Assembly (NCBI RefSeq): GCF_000003815.2
Contig: NC_049995.1
Span: 12,270,427-12,334,426, forward strand
Length of the DNA stretch: 64,000 nt
Reading direction: 5' to 3'
From: Branchiostoma floridae
Lineage: Eukaryota > Chordata > Leptocardii > Amphioxiformes > Branchiostomatidae
Positions within the stretch are counted from its first letter, which is position 1, and each line of letters begins with the position of its first letter. Positions 31,491-42,819 of this stretch are shown here, in pieces. A program made the translations under genes and the position numbers. The notes beneath the pieces are model-generated. The model saw only the letters and a list, made by a program, of their open reading frames with translations, searched no databases and was not told the origin of the DNA.

Positions 31491-34400
31491 TTAATTTGCA
31501 GTTGAACTATTCCCTCCTCGAAAGGACAAATAAAAGCCACCATCAACTGGGTTACACTTATAGTAGTTGTTAATATTTGAACATTCCTCAGTAAACCACA
31601 AGTGGCATTTTATGTTGAACCTGAAGTACTCGTATTTCCATTGCGTTCTTTGGTAATCCAGTCCCTGATAACGGAATGCGTTATACTCCATCGTTTGCGT
31701 TCGCCTGTGACCGATCGTGACGTCATCACATGCTGCAATTTTCAGTTTCCCCATTGCAGCCATGAAGAACTCTGAAAACAGAAAAAAAAACGCGCATCTT
31801 AACCAAAGCTTGAATATGTCACTTCTCCTCTACTCTATAAAATTGTTTTGATACTCCACAGTGGTAGAGGCATTTTATCCTCTTTTCAATTCATCACATT
31901 AGACTCTTTTTTAATTCAGAACATAATTTAGATACCCATCCGAAGTGGGAGGTACTGAATTAATTATGTTTGGTCAGCAGGTTTCCTTTTCTCTGTATCA
32001 GAACATCTTCGATGAGGCAAGAACAGTCTTACATGACGAAATTTGATTAAAAAAATCGATATAAGAGCACGTTGGGCAAAAAAACTTTCCCTGGCGTTTG
32101 AATGACGTCTGAACAGACTGCAATACTCCTTGATGACGTAAGATGGCGCTTGAGTATTGTGTTAATGACCTATTCCACTTTTCATGCGGCAATTGATGAC
32201 CACGGCCATATAGCTTACGTGTGTGTCCATGCCTCGAGTACTTGGGGTCGAACCCGACGGCACGAACGCTGTCCGTCCTCGCCATGAAGAAGTTGGTTAC
32301 TCTGGTGGAGAAATGGCAGCGAGGAAACCCGGGGACTGGTCCCCAGTGGTGATGGTCGTGGATAAGCAGACAGTCGCCATCTTTGTCACCTGGGACGAGC
32401 GTCATTTTCGTGTGCGCCACTTTTTTGAAACCTACCCTGCCAGAAACCTACACAAAATTACAAATCATGGAATATCTCAGAGAGAGTGCTAATCATTATT
32501 GTAATGTTTACGACGTGATGTGTTTTTAAGGTCACTTAAGTTTTATTTCTTTTATACATGTAAGAAACAAATAGACAAACAAACGATGTATAAGAAGAAC
32601 TTCCATTGCAAAGTGAACTCATGAAGAGTATGAAGAATAAAAATTGTCATGAATGGTCAGTAAACTGTCACAATGAACGTCTATAGAAGAATTTTTGTTT
32701 GACTTCCACATAAGGTCATAAATGTACTTATATTTCGGGAAATTTTAACATGGAATCCGCTTAGAATGGTATATGAGTAGGGTCTCACCGACAATCGTTG
32801 ACGTTGTACGGATTTTAATGACATTTTCTTGTTCGATTTAAATTTCCTTGAAGATATGAAAGTCAATGCCAATGGCCAAGACAGAAATGCATTAAGATAC
32901 ATATGCCGCAGACATGTACTTACCAAGTCCAAGTCTGTGTTATCCAGAACATTGACGAATCTTTCCAACTTTGTCCTATTTCCGAAAGCGAAGTCGTCAT
33001 CCACCCAAAGTAGGTAGGGCGTGTTCACCTGGGAAACGGCCAGGTTTCTTCCCGCGAACCAGCCCTGCAGGGGAGAATACGTCATCGCAAAGTTTCAGTG
33101 CTGCAGGGGATTTTGGGTAAGGTCAGAGATTAAGGTCCCTTAGAGATAAACTCAAATCGAATGTGGAACTCCGGAAACGTTGCAAAAAGAGTCTAGGCAA
33201 AGCATTGTTTACAAGTGAGAGACAATAGAAATCACTTTACACTTTGACCACAGACCATAATGCATCCTGATTGCACACGGTACTTGTAACAATAAGATGG
33301 GTCGTGGCATATCATATAGAAGATAAAAAAAGTAAAAAGTTTGGAATTTTAAAAACGTGCCAAGTATATTACCATAATTGTTATTGTTATTACTGTTGTA
33401 GAAATGATCATCATACTATCATTACAATCATTATCATTACTAAATTAATATTCTTGAGTTTGACTTAAGCAAAGTGTATGCAGAATACAAAATGCTTTCA
33501 ATTTGCTTTTATTGGCATTTCCCTTACGAAATGTAAACCAAAAACACCCATATCACAGTTTAATATTATTTTTGTACTTAGAAGAACAAACTACGATATA
33601 CCAGTTGAATATAACAATATGATATCTATGGTGTTTCACAAGAAAATGCCACCTACTATAGCATACGGCATAACAAAATGGTCGACATGCTCCGCCTGGA
33701 GGTTTTCTATTGGACGACTGTCGTCTGCGACGATGACCCGGATGTTGGGATAGAATGCCCGGATGGTGGCCAGCAGGGTTCGTATGGACGCATACCGGAG
33801 AAATGTTTTGGTGATAACGGTCACTTTGGATGCGATGTCTTCATCTGTTTCAGAGGGCAAAAAGTACATTTTCTTTAATGTTATGATACGTTTTTTGAAT
33901 AGTAATATCGTATAGGATACAAAATAAATTCGACAAACTTCGGAAATTCAAAACTAGAAATGTCTTGCACATGGGTCGATGGAAAGTCTGTTATATTATA
34001 TTGTGCACTCTTGTCAACGGTAAGTATTGTTATTCCTACAAATATCATCTATAAAAGTTCAACATAATTGCAAACCCTAGCCAAGCATTTTCAGGGTCAT
34101 TCCTACAAATATTTTTTACAAAAGTACATACATAATTACAAACGATCAATAACCACAGCAATACATGTGCAGCAGCATCATTCAGGTAACAAACTTGTCA
34201 GTGATTAATTTATTAGCCTAATGAATGATTCAACTAATGACGTTAAACGAACCTGGTCCGGGATCATACAGGAGTGAAACTCTAGAAGGTTGGATGCGAA
34301 CGGGAATGCTTGCTTCGTAGTTCAGGTACCTAAATTTAACTATCGATAGAAAGCGGTTACAGTAGACCAATAGCCGATCTAGCGGAAGTTTTCGATTCCT

Positions 34401-36622
34401 GTAATTATTCTGTCGTGCATATTTGCTGATTTAACATATTAAACAACAAATGTCATTATAAATGTTATTAATGTCTCATTGCACTAAAAAGCTTAAATGT
34501 CATACTGAGACTTTTTTTATTTTTCCATAGATTCTTTCTTCACTTATGATATTTTTACTGAAATACTCACTGATTTCTGTTGCTCCTACGCCATACACTG
34601 TGTTGGAATACACGATATACTGGAGCTGGTGGTTGATGTTCGGCAAACTTCGGCTACGAATAGTGAACGACTTTTCTCCGAGTCCTTCCAAATGTACGTC
34701 GGAAACTTCGGCTGTGACATCAAGTGTGCCGTATTTAGATGCCTCGAGTTGTATCTGACAAACAATAGAAAAGAAACTGACAAAGAAAAGACTAACACAA
34801 AGACCTGTCCCATGTCTTGTCCTGTTTATCTGTTTTATATGTTCATATTATTACTATCAACATGTATCAATTTAACCCGACAAAAAAACGACTTGCTATA
34901 GTAATTGATAGTTTTATTCCATTTTTTTCTAGGCAAGTAGAATTCCATTACCCACTTACTTCCCCGTGTGTCATTGCTTTATAAAACGTTTAAGTCAACC
35001 TACCTTATATACTTGTCTTCTGATTGCATCTAACACTTCAAGACCTGAAAAGGTAAAAACGTATCGAAATAGAACATTTTTGTCTGTCCCTGTTGAAATA
35101 ATACATTTTTCTCCCCAATTAAGATCTAAGATGAATAGTGTTACATATTTGTTTGAGTCCTTAATTGAATAAATATGATTTCTTTTTATTCTCAAAACAA
35201 CAAAGGTATAAGAACCATCCATCAAATACAAAAAATACAAGTATAAATCAATAGAAACGTATGGAATATTCATTGAATGTGATTTTTTTTCACCGAAACG
35301 TTTCTTAAAATCAACAAAGTTTCTCATTCCACGTTTTCATACCTGGAAGTACGATGGTTCCTTCTGGGGCGACCGTAAGTCCCCTGACCGGGTAACTAAG
35401 TGGAACCGACCCCTTCACTATGTACAGTCTCTCTTGCGACAACTCTAGCCTGGGTCACAAGAAAATTGCCAGATTTGGTACATTTTATTATGGGTACATA
35501 ATTAGCGGAATGGCGGACGTATATACACATTAACCCCTAACAACTATCTGTATCTACATGCAAAACCAGTTTAACCACCCTTCGGGGTAACACGCTAGCC
35601 TCAATAAGTATCTATGCTCGTTGAAACAACGAGGGCCTAGGGGAAGGCCGATTATGTAATCTCCAAACAGATGCAACGGTACCATTAGTGTTCATGATTA
35701 TCTGAATTACAGATACGGCTTTTGGATAAAAAAATTAATGGAATAATATTGGGCCCTCTACCAGCTTTTTTCAGGGTGGCAGGGATTTTTCTTGTTTGTA
35801 CCTTTTGTTGTATTTTTGGACTTCCTTTACTCGTCGTTGGTTGAACGCTTCCCTCTCTTCCTCGTCTACCGTTGTGTACATGTTGGACACGGCTTGGGAA
35901 CAGTCACATGTCTGCTTCGCATGAAGACGGCTGACAAAATGAGCGGATTATATATTTACGTCTTTTATTTCTGATATAGACATGATGGAAGATATTTGAG
36001 AGTTTTGTTGCCGCATAGTTTAGTCTCTACAACAAGGAGAGAAAACGCATTTTCACAATATGTCCAAGCAAGATAAGTTAGCGTAGGCAGAAATATATAT
36101 TTCAATTCATTTAGACGACTTCTTCAGCAATGCTTTAGGTTTCCACATTTTTTATTTGTTTTAAGAGGCCTAACCTGTTGCGTATAATAAGAATTATGAA
36201 ATTTCATAACTTAATTTTTTTCATGCTGTGACTATAACTACAAATAATACGCCTTGGATAGATATCTTAGATATGCCATACCTACGACTTACGTACCTTA
36301 GCGTCTTGTTTCTCCATGTGACTGTGACTTTCCTTTCCCAGCTTCCCAAATTGACATCTGATGTCCTCGATTGACTGACTGACTTCCTTTCTATACCTTT
36401 ATTTACGTCTCTGTTCCCCAATATTCTTTGTACGTCCGACTTTGCAATTGTTTTCCTGGTTAAGTTTATATCTCTTGTATGGATGACGTGATGACATTGA
36501 TAGAAGAGCAGCAGCGTCCCAAAACAAACCACCACGATGAGCGAGCTCATTATGCCTCTCTTTTGCGATAATCTGTGGCAAGTCCTGCCGGATATTTCTC
36601 GAATCGTTGTGTTGGTGACCAT
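31491..36622 (-). CDS. B4GALNT1: Beta-1,4-N-acetylgalactosaminyltransferase (GM2/GD2 synthase family, GT12), nine exons
   Basis: Exons in transcript order: 36622-36297, 35449-35343, 35044-35004, 34754-34571, 34339-34253, 33844-33657, 33064-32924, 32447-32219, 31771-31491. All are GT-AG with consistent phases; 527 aa (human B4GALNT1 is ~533). Type II Golgi enzyme: TM at residues ~24-41 ([16 protein letters not shown]), then a luminal stem. Catalytic signatures: [39 protein letters not shown] (DxD metal/UDP-GalNAc site, residues ~331-336), [19 protein letters not shown]. It transfers GalNAc beta-1,4 to acceptors such as gangliosides (B4GALNT1) or terminal sialyl-LacNAc (B4GALNT2); the in-vivo acceptor cannot be told. 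An acceptor at 36650-36651 puts the ATG in an exon with a short 5' UTR segment. For exon 5 the acceptor at 34340-34341 keeps the frame; a nearer AG would not. Confidence 0.95.
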
Positions 36623-36648
36623 GTTGTCGATTACATGTACATAACTTG

Positions 36649-36823
36649 GCTGGAAAAGTAGTGAAAGAAAGTTATCCACGACTAAGAAATCATGAAAATT
36701 CAACAACACATCATATATATATTGTTAATCGTGTACACTGATAAACATATTGATAAGCCCTGTGAGTATCAGTCATACGTACCCTATCTTAAATGTTTAT
36801 CATATAAACAATACGAGTTTTGC
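36649..36823 (-). other. Upstream flank/intron of the B4GALNT1-like gene
   Basis: The acceptor TACTTTTCCAG at 36650-36660 implies an untranslated first exon further right, which I could not place. Confidence 0.4.
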
Positions 36824-36998
36824 TTAGCATTGGTACCATCCAGATAGTAGTTCGCTCCGTGTACGACGTTTATTATACACAATATACAGTCACTTCTCGC
36901 TCCGACTTGTGACACTATATACAGTCGCTTCTCTGCTGTTCCGTCTAGCAGAAGCGAACACAAAGGAGCTAACTACTACCCGGATGGTACCAAGGATA
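36824..36998. mobile_element. Mutator-like MITE, second subfamily
   Basis: Ends TAGCATTGGTACCATCC and, reversed, TATCCTTGGTACCATCC, then GTAGTT(C/A)GCTCC on both arms. It shares the GGTACCATCC core with the family at 24005 but has a different interior. The flanking duplication is degenerate (AGTTTTGC/GGTTCTGC). Confidence 0.75.
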
Positions 36999-37392
36999 GG
37001 TTCTGCTGCCACGAACGTGTACTAAACAGACTTTTGACCTGGTAAGGTGAGAGTTTATTGAAAGCGGCTTGCTTACAGAACCGGTTTATCTACTAGTACT
37101 ACCTCATAGTGAAAGCACCGCGCGTGTAACAATGTCACAAATCCGACCTTTAACTCGGTGATCTAGCTCACATTACCTTCATGTTACATAATACATTGAA
37201 ACATTTACAATCTTTGAGATGTTCTGATTTTAAAAGCATTTCCGACGTTATGATCTGTATGTAGGAAATGCGTCTGACACACTACATGGTCTCTGATATT
37301 TAAATCTCTTGTTTATACCGATTATGCGGGTAAATCGCCTCTAGGCGTAACACACCACTTGTGCACAGTAAATGCAAGCTTCATAAAACACG
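36999..37392. other. Spacer left of the CACTA-like element
   Basis: No gene or repeat recognised. Confidence 0.5.
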
Positions 37393-38465
37393 CACTGTGC
37401 GAAAGGGTGTGATTTCCGGACGTTTCTATGTTTGTATACATCTGGATGGGGAACAATTCCGGATATATCCAGACAATATCCGGACAAAATCTAATATGAC
37501 TCCCCCACGTTTTCGGATAATTTCAGGAGTCCGGAACGGGACCATTTAAATCTTGTCTCATATCCGGATTTCCAGTAATGGAACGTTTTCGGACTCTTTG
37601 GAGGCAATACACGTTCCGAGTATTTCGTATATATCCGGATAATTTCAGGAGTCCGGAACGGGACCAAATAATTACGTCGCATATCCGGATTCCAAGTAAT
37701 GGAACGTTCTCGGACTCTTCGGAGACAAAACACATTCCTAATATTTCATGTTTTCTGATCGCGTCCGGAACTATTACATCCCAGAAAGATCGCATATGCT
37801 GAGCATTTCCGGAGTCCAGAATGGGACCATATTATCATGTCTCATATCCGGATTCCAAATTATGGAACGTTCTCGGACTCTTTGGAGACAAAGCACGTTC
37901 CGAATATTTGATATTTTCTGAGCGCGTTCGGGGCTATTACGCCCCGGAAAGGTTGCATATACTTAAGATGTACTGAAACATCATAGGAACCATACTGCAC
38001 CTTATTTCAGAATATCCAGTAACTTTACGATGCTAAATACCTAATATTTAACGTTTCCTGTCCGTTTTCACCCCGAAAATGCTAACTCGGTAAGGCTACA
38101 TTTTGTGAAAGCTTTTCAAAGACTTTCCTGGATAAATTAGATGACACAAGTATCACAACAAAAACATTATTTGGAGGAACAGATCATGTTAAAGTCAAGG
38201 GGCAAATCAATATGCATTTGTCTCTTAGTCTTACCAAGGAAGTTACAGGTCACTACAACCTCATTGGTCTTCACAAAAAGTGAAGCTCGAACGAAGCCAA
38301 AGTTAAACAGTTCACTATCAGATCCAGTAATATCAAGCCCAAGTTAATCACATTATAACAAAATAGATCCGATTAAATGCACAATATGCAATGTACAGTA
38401 TCCGAAACAAGTCTAACGTTATATACCATACAATCAATATTCGTAGGATAAAAATGTCATTGAAA

Positions 38466-38779
38466 TCAGTACGACAGTCCATTTTCAAGTCTTCTATAAG
38501 TCCGTATCGTGTTGACTGTGGAATCGTCGTCCGGGGCGCCCTTTTCTGCGTCTTTGTGGCAGTGGACGATCATTGGCGACGGAAGATGCTCTGATGGGAC
38601 CCCACAATATCGACGGCACGTCTCGAGGACCCAGGGGCTGTCCGTCTTCAGAGTAGAAACGGTTCTGGCAGGATACGACGGCACCGGGCACAGACTGTCG
38701 TAAGTGTTTAACCAGGAGGCAGGCCTCGGTCGTCGGTAGGACAGGCGATTGAGAAACAGACGCTCAACGGCTGGAATGG
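38466..38779 (-). CDS. Terminal exon-like block inside the transposon, product unrecognised
   Basis: On the minus strand an acceptor (TTTTTTTTCCATTCCAG) is followed by an open frame to a stop at 38466: VERLFLNRLSYRRPRPASWL, LCPVPSYPARTVSTLK, TDSPWVLETCRRYCGV, MIVHCHKDAEK. It has five Cys and four Trp/His-rich patches and no domain I recognise. It needs a phase-1 donor upstream; the block at 39615-39681 supplies one. Either a captured fragment of a host gene or an element-encoded protein. Confidence 0.45.
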
Positions 38780-39614
38780 AAAAAAAACGGCTAGTAACTG
38801 CCCCGAACCCAAGAACGGTACATGTAAAAGTATTCAAACAACACGGCCATAACAGTCACAGCAGGACAAGACGGGGACAAAGGCAGGAATCTGGAGTCGG
38901 CTATCATCAAAGGGCGCGGGCCACACAGATGGCACAGATAAGGACCCCCAAACAACGAATGGAATTTGAATATGCACACAATCACATTGGTCCTAGCAAG
39001 GACGTTCTATCTGGCTCCTTGGTTCTATCAAAGATTTAGCCAGCCAAAACAACAGGACAGGAAAGTTTAGAAGCAACCGTTACGGCACTTACAGCACAAA
39101 ATAATATGAGAATTTAACTAACTATGGAACGGGCAATTTGTAAACAAGCCGGGGATGGCACGCGGGGGTTCCAGCTGAAAGAGAAGTGATCTATCATACA
39201 ACAATCTTTACAAAGAGATCACACTACTAATTATCAAATACACAAAACACTAGTAAGGGATAACAGACATTGCTGACAGACATATACGGAACTAAGAACG
39301 GTGACTGCTATGTGTATACAATCTATGTACTAGAGAGCTACACTACTCACTTTTGGGTCCGGCAGCGGCTAGCGACGAACGGCAACTAACTTACTGAGGT
39401 TCAAATCTAGTTTCAAACCCAACTGCTGTCACCAGCTGGTCTACTATTGGTCTAGTCAAGTCATGTGACTTCCTAATATAGTCTTGTTACCTAAGGACTC
39501 CTCCAGATGGTTCCAAGCAAGTTAGTGTCATCCATCATGCCTGTTTCACAGAAACACATGGCATTGTGCAGTATTTTTGTGAATGAATGAATGAATGCAT
39601 CATGTACTTACCTG

Positions 39615-39681
39615 TTTCAAAGTTGTACACAGCAGCAAACGCTGTGGCGCGGTGTAGGCTGTTATCTGCAGCGAAGTGCTA
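39615..39681 (-). CDS. Internal exon-like block inside the transposon
   Basis: Minus-strand acceptor GTGTGTTTGTAG, then HFAADNSLHRATAFAAVYNF ending ACAG before GTAAGTAC (phase 1). It splices in frame to the block at 38779 (joining T-A-V-E-R). An in-frame stop lies immediately upstream of the acceptor, so it is not part of a longer frame. Confidence 0.45.
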
Positions 39682-39800
39682 CAAACACACACGGCACGGT
39701 CCTGCTGCCCCAGTAGGCGCACCGTTGACATGCCAACGTACTGGTCTGCTCGGCACTTTGCACAGCTTGCATAACCGTTTTACGAGTGAAGTTGCATCAT

Positions 39801-40248
39801 GATATTGTCCGGATATGGACCATTCCCACACAGTAATGCTGGTATTCAATATCATGAGTGACTTTTTGTCATGATATTGTCCGGATATGGACCTATCCCA
39901 AACTGCACCGCTGGTGTGGAGTGTTTTGACTGAATTTTGTTCAAGATATTGTCCGGATATGGACCTATCCCAAACTGCACCGCTGGTGTGGAGTGTTTTG
40001 ACTGAACTTGTTCAGGATATTGTCCGGATATGGACCTATCCCAAACTGCACCGCTGGTGTGGAGTGTTTTGACTGAACTTTGTTCAAGATATTGTCCGGA
40101 TATGGACCTATCCCAAACTGCACCGCTGGTGTGGAGTGTTTTGACTGAACTTTGTTCAGGATATTGTCCGGATATGGACCTATCCCAAATTGCACCGCTG
40201 GTGTGGAGTGTTTTGAGTGAATTTTGTTCAAGATATTGTCCGGATATG
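39801..40248. repeat. 72-bp minisatellite, about six units
   Basis: GATATTGTCCGGATATGGAC starts at 39801 (degenerate unit), 39873, 39945, 40016, 40088, 40160 and 40232. Period is 72 bp with one 71-bp unit that breaks the otherwise open 24-residue minus-strand repeat frame. Each unit carries one TCCGGA. It lies inside the CACTA-like element. Confidence 0.95.
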
Positions 40249-41431
40249 CAAAGAAACAATAATACTTGACTCATAATTGTTACCATCGCAAAGATTGTTT
40301 TCTGTGTCATTTGATTGTGAATGACGGTGTCAGTATATTTACCCATGTATATGGAAGCTTGAGCTTCAATTACCAGAAAATTAAAGAGTAAACATACATT
40401 GACATCGGGCATACTCTTTGTACAATAAACACACACAAACAGAAGCAAAAACGTTAATGACGTGTATTTGACAAGACAGGAAACCTTTTTTATGATACCC
40501 AAGTCAACAAAACAATCTCAGATTCATGTATGACAAGAAAAGTAATTTGTTAACCATTAAGTTGTCCGAAAACTGATCTCTGGAATGTTTCTGTTTTGGA
40601 TATGTGTCGTAAATGGAACGGAATATGAATTCGGAAGGAGCGAAAATTTCGGCAAAAAATTGCAGTCTTATTTGTTCAAATACGCAATAAAACAATCACC
40701 GATTCACAATTCAATATAGAATACCTTTATCGGAAACGGTCAGAATATGTTAACTCCGAGTCTGTCCTAAAACTAATCCATGGAATATCTGTTGCGGATA
40801 TGTCTCGTAAATGGACAGCTAGAAAAGAAAATAGTATGAATTCAAAAGTCCCTGACACGTATTCAGAAGAACGGGAAATTCTATACGTCCTGGCATGTGC
40901 CGAATTTCCTGACTCATGATATTCTGAGGCATAATGAATATTATGCATAGAAATTATGCACATCATGCTTCGTGCAAACTCCGAATTTGTCCGGGTATTC
41001 CTTATCGAAATATATGGACCTTGGATATGTAAAGAATGTAAAACATATCACGTATTCGGAGGCAAGAAACGTCAATGACGCGTGTCTTGAAAATCAGGAA
41101 AGTCTTATTTGTCCGGATACACAACAAGACAATTCCTGACTCATGATATTTCCAGATATGGGAAATATTGAACATCGTGTCCGGACACAGTCCGAATATT
41201 CAGCATGTCCAAAAATATGTCAACCCCGACTTTGTCCGGAAATCACACCCTTTCGCACAGTGACGATTGTAAGGTTTAAACTGCTGGGCCCTACACTTTT
41301 TAACATCAGTATAATCCTAGAACACGAAGTTAAACGTTACTTTGGAATAAATCTGTTGAATGATTACCTATTTCAGAAATGGTAAAGATATCGGATGAAA
41401 CGTCAACAACACATATATACTACTCACCTCT

Positions 41432-41768
41432 GTACGCCAAAAATAGTTACTCAAGCAACTGGATATGGTTTTGAAACGGTCAGACGTTTCGGAAAGAATC
41501 CACTTTCCTTCGTCAGTGACACTGAAGTGACCTGCAAGAAACAGGTCTTTTATACTCTAACTATGAATGAAGACAATTTGAGATGTCTAATAGGAAAGGT
41601 TGTAAGACAATTCAGACTGAAGACAANNNNNNNNNNNNNNNNNNNNNNNNNNNNNNNNNNNNNNNNNNNNNNNNNNNNNNNNNNNNNNNNNNNNNNNNNN
41701 NNNNNNNNNNNNNNNNNNNNNNNNNNATTCAAACATATCCAGTTGCTTGAGTAACTATCTTTGGCGTA
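41432..41768. mobile_element. Complete CAAGCAACTGG-family MITE, interrupted by a gap
   Basis: Inverted termini TACGCCAAAAATAGTTACTC and, reversed from the right, TACGCCAAAGATAGTTACTC, followed by AAGCAACTGGATATG on both arms. The interior contains GGTCAGACGTTTCGGAAAG and CTTCGTCAGTGACACTG, seen in fragments at 15661 and 21421. A 100-N gap (41627-41726) hides the middle. Confidence 0.85.
41627..41726. other. Assembly gap, 100 N
   Basis: Gap of unknown size within the MITE at 41432-41768. Confidence 0.98.
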
Positions 41769-41808
41769 TCTTATTACCTGGATGTCTAACCTACATCGAC
41801 GTACTCAC

Positions 41809-41886
41809 CTCTGTGACTGTAGAGTTCAATGGTGGAACAACACCACTATGAAGGTATGCTTCACGGTGACAATCATTTCTGTTCCG
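41809..41886 (-). CDS. Possible small exon, product unrecognised
   Basis: Minus strand: CATCTAG acceptor, 26 codons reading RNRNDCHREAYLHSGVVPPL then NSTVTE, and a GTGAGT donor (phase 0 on both sides). The pyrimidine tract is weak. The donor context ACAGAG plus GTGAGTA recurs at 41421-41432 on the other side of the MITE. Chance is a real alternative. Confidence 0.25.
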
Positions 41887-41941
41887 CTAGATGGCGTATG
41901 TTACATAATGCCAGGCACACACAGTCCCTGTTCCCTACTCT

Positions 41942-42080
41942 CCAAGCAGAGGTTGGTGGGACAATCGCGACCTTTCCTTATTTGCCGTCATTTTCTGATA
42001 GAAAAAGGTCACAATTTCCCTCACCATATCAGGAAAAGGTCACGATTTTCCCCACCAACCTCTGCTTGGAGAGTTTTTAC
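41942..42080. mobile_element. Foldback element with ~38-bp arms
   Basis: CTCCAAGCAGAGGTTGGTGG on the left is inverted at the right end (CCACCAACCTCTGCTTGGAG). Inner GGTCACGATTTTC also pairs. No coding content. Confidence 0.8.
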
Positions 42081-42490
42081 TACTCCCTACGTTTTCTTTG
42101 ATATCATAGAAAACAGTGACATCTCAGGTACACGTGGCATGCGTGCCTGGGTTAACGAGGTTTACATCTCATACAGCAGATAGTTTGTATAACTACTATT
42201 AATTACGATATTTACGGGATTACGTAACTATGAGCGCTACGATTTTCGGAAAGTATTCGTAATGATATGCTATATGAGGTCTATAGATATATTTGTGATA
42301 CAGCATATCTAGACTTTACTTACATCCCGTTTTTTCTTTCCAGTCTCCTTTTTCCTCCATTAATCTTAAGGCGGAATGGTACTAGAAGTATGTGTTCATG
42401 GATGACATCCATGTAATCATTCGCAAGCTCGCATCAGTGTTTAGATTTCCAGAGGATGTTATCCATATAATCAAATCAACATGGCCTTAC

Positions 42491-42671
42491 AGGTGGTCTG
42501 CAGCTGGCTGTCAGAGAGCAGGTCAGTAGCAGGTGTCCGGGAAGGAAAAATCTTCTTTCCGGCCTGATTCCACAGGTCATTATCTAACCCTTCACGTAAC
42601 ACATTCCTCCAGCCGTAATCTCGACAACAGGACACCTCTGGTGGTCTTTTCTCCACCGGAAACTCCCAATT
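42491..42671 (-). CDS. Possible exon, product unrecognised
   Basis: The minus-strand frame reads WEFPVEKRPPEVSCCRDYGW, RNVLREGLDNDLWNQAGKKI, FPSRTPATDLLSDSQLQTT and ends at GTAAGG (phase 1). The composition looks coding. The acceptor is uncertain, and the phase does not match the small exon at 41886. It may belong with the blocks inside the transposon or to a lost gene. Confidence 0.35.
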
Positions 42672-42819
42672 AGCAACAGTTTACAAACCATCGATCGTCT
42701 ACTGAGTAATGCCCACTTGGGCAGGTGCGTAAATGGACAACAAAACACTTGGATACGTCCTTTTGTTGATAAGCCGTGTACTTGAGGAACTTCAAGCGTG
42801 TGAACGGGGGAAAATATTA

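Larger units (their letters stand above)
37393..41262. mobile_element. CACTA-like (CMC/EnSpm) DNA transposon, apparently non-autonomous
   Basis: A perfect 29-bp terminal inverted repeat starts CACTGTGCGAAAGGGTGTGA (left 37393-37421, right 41234-41262) and is flanked by the 3-bp duplication ACG on both sides (37390-37392, 41263-41265). CACT(G/A) termini with a 3-bp target duplication are the hallmark of the CACTA superfamily. About 21 TCCGGA motifs, often as ATATCCGGAT, cluster near the ends and in a central array, as subterminal transposase-binding repeats do in this superfamily. Near the left end ~122-163 bp units repeat three times (37517-37960). No transposase frame is seen in its 3.9 kb, so mobility would need a helper. 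It carries exon-like blocks and a 72-bp minisatellite. Confidence 0.85.

Noticed and set aside
34253-34339. Apparent frameshift in the B4GALNT1-like gene
   Set aside because: The nearest AG gives a stop, but an acceptor 9 nt upstream (GATAG at 34340-34344) restores a continuous frame with family-like sequence.
38466-38779. IL-17-like cysteine pattern in the transposon-borne exon
   Set aside because: SPW and C-x-x-x-C occur, but the order and spacing of the IL-17 cystine-knot residues do not fit.
39852-40502. 216-residue minus-strand frame with 24-residue repeats
   Set aside because: It is the 72-bp minisatellite read as protein. The start is a TTG, not ATG, and one 71-bp unit breaks the frame.
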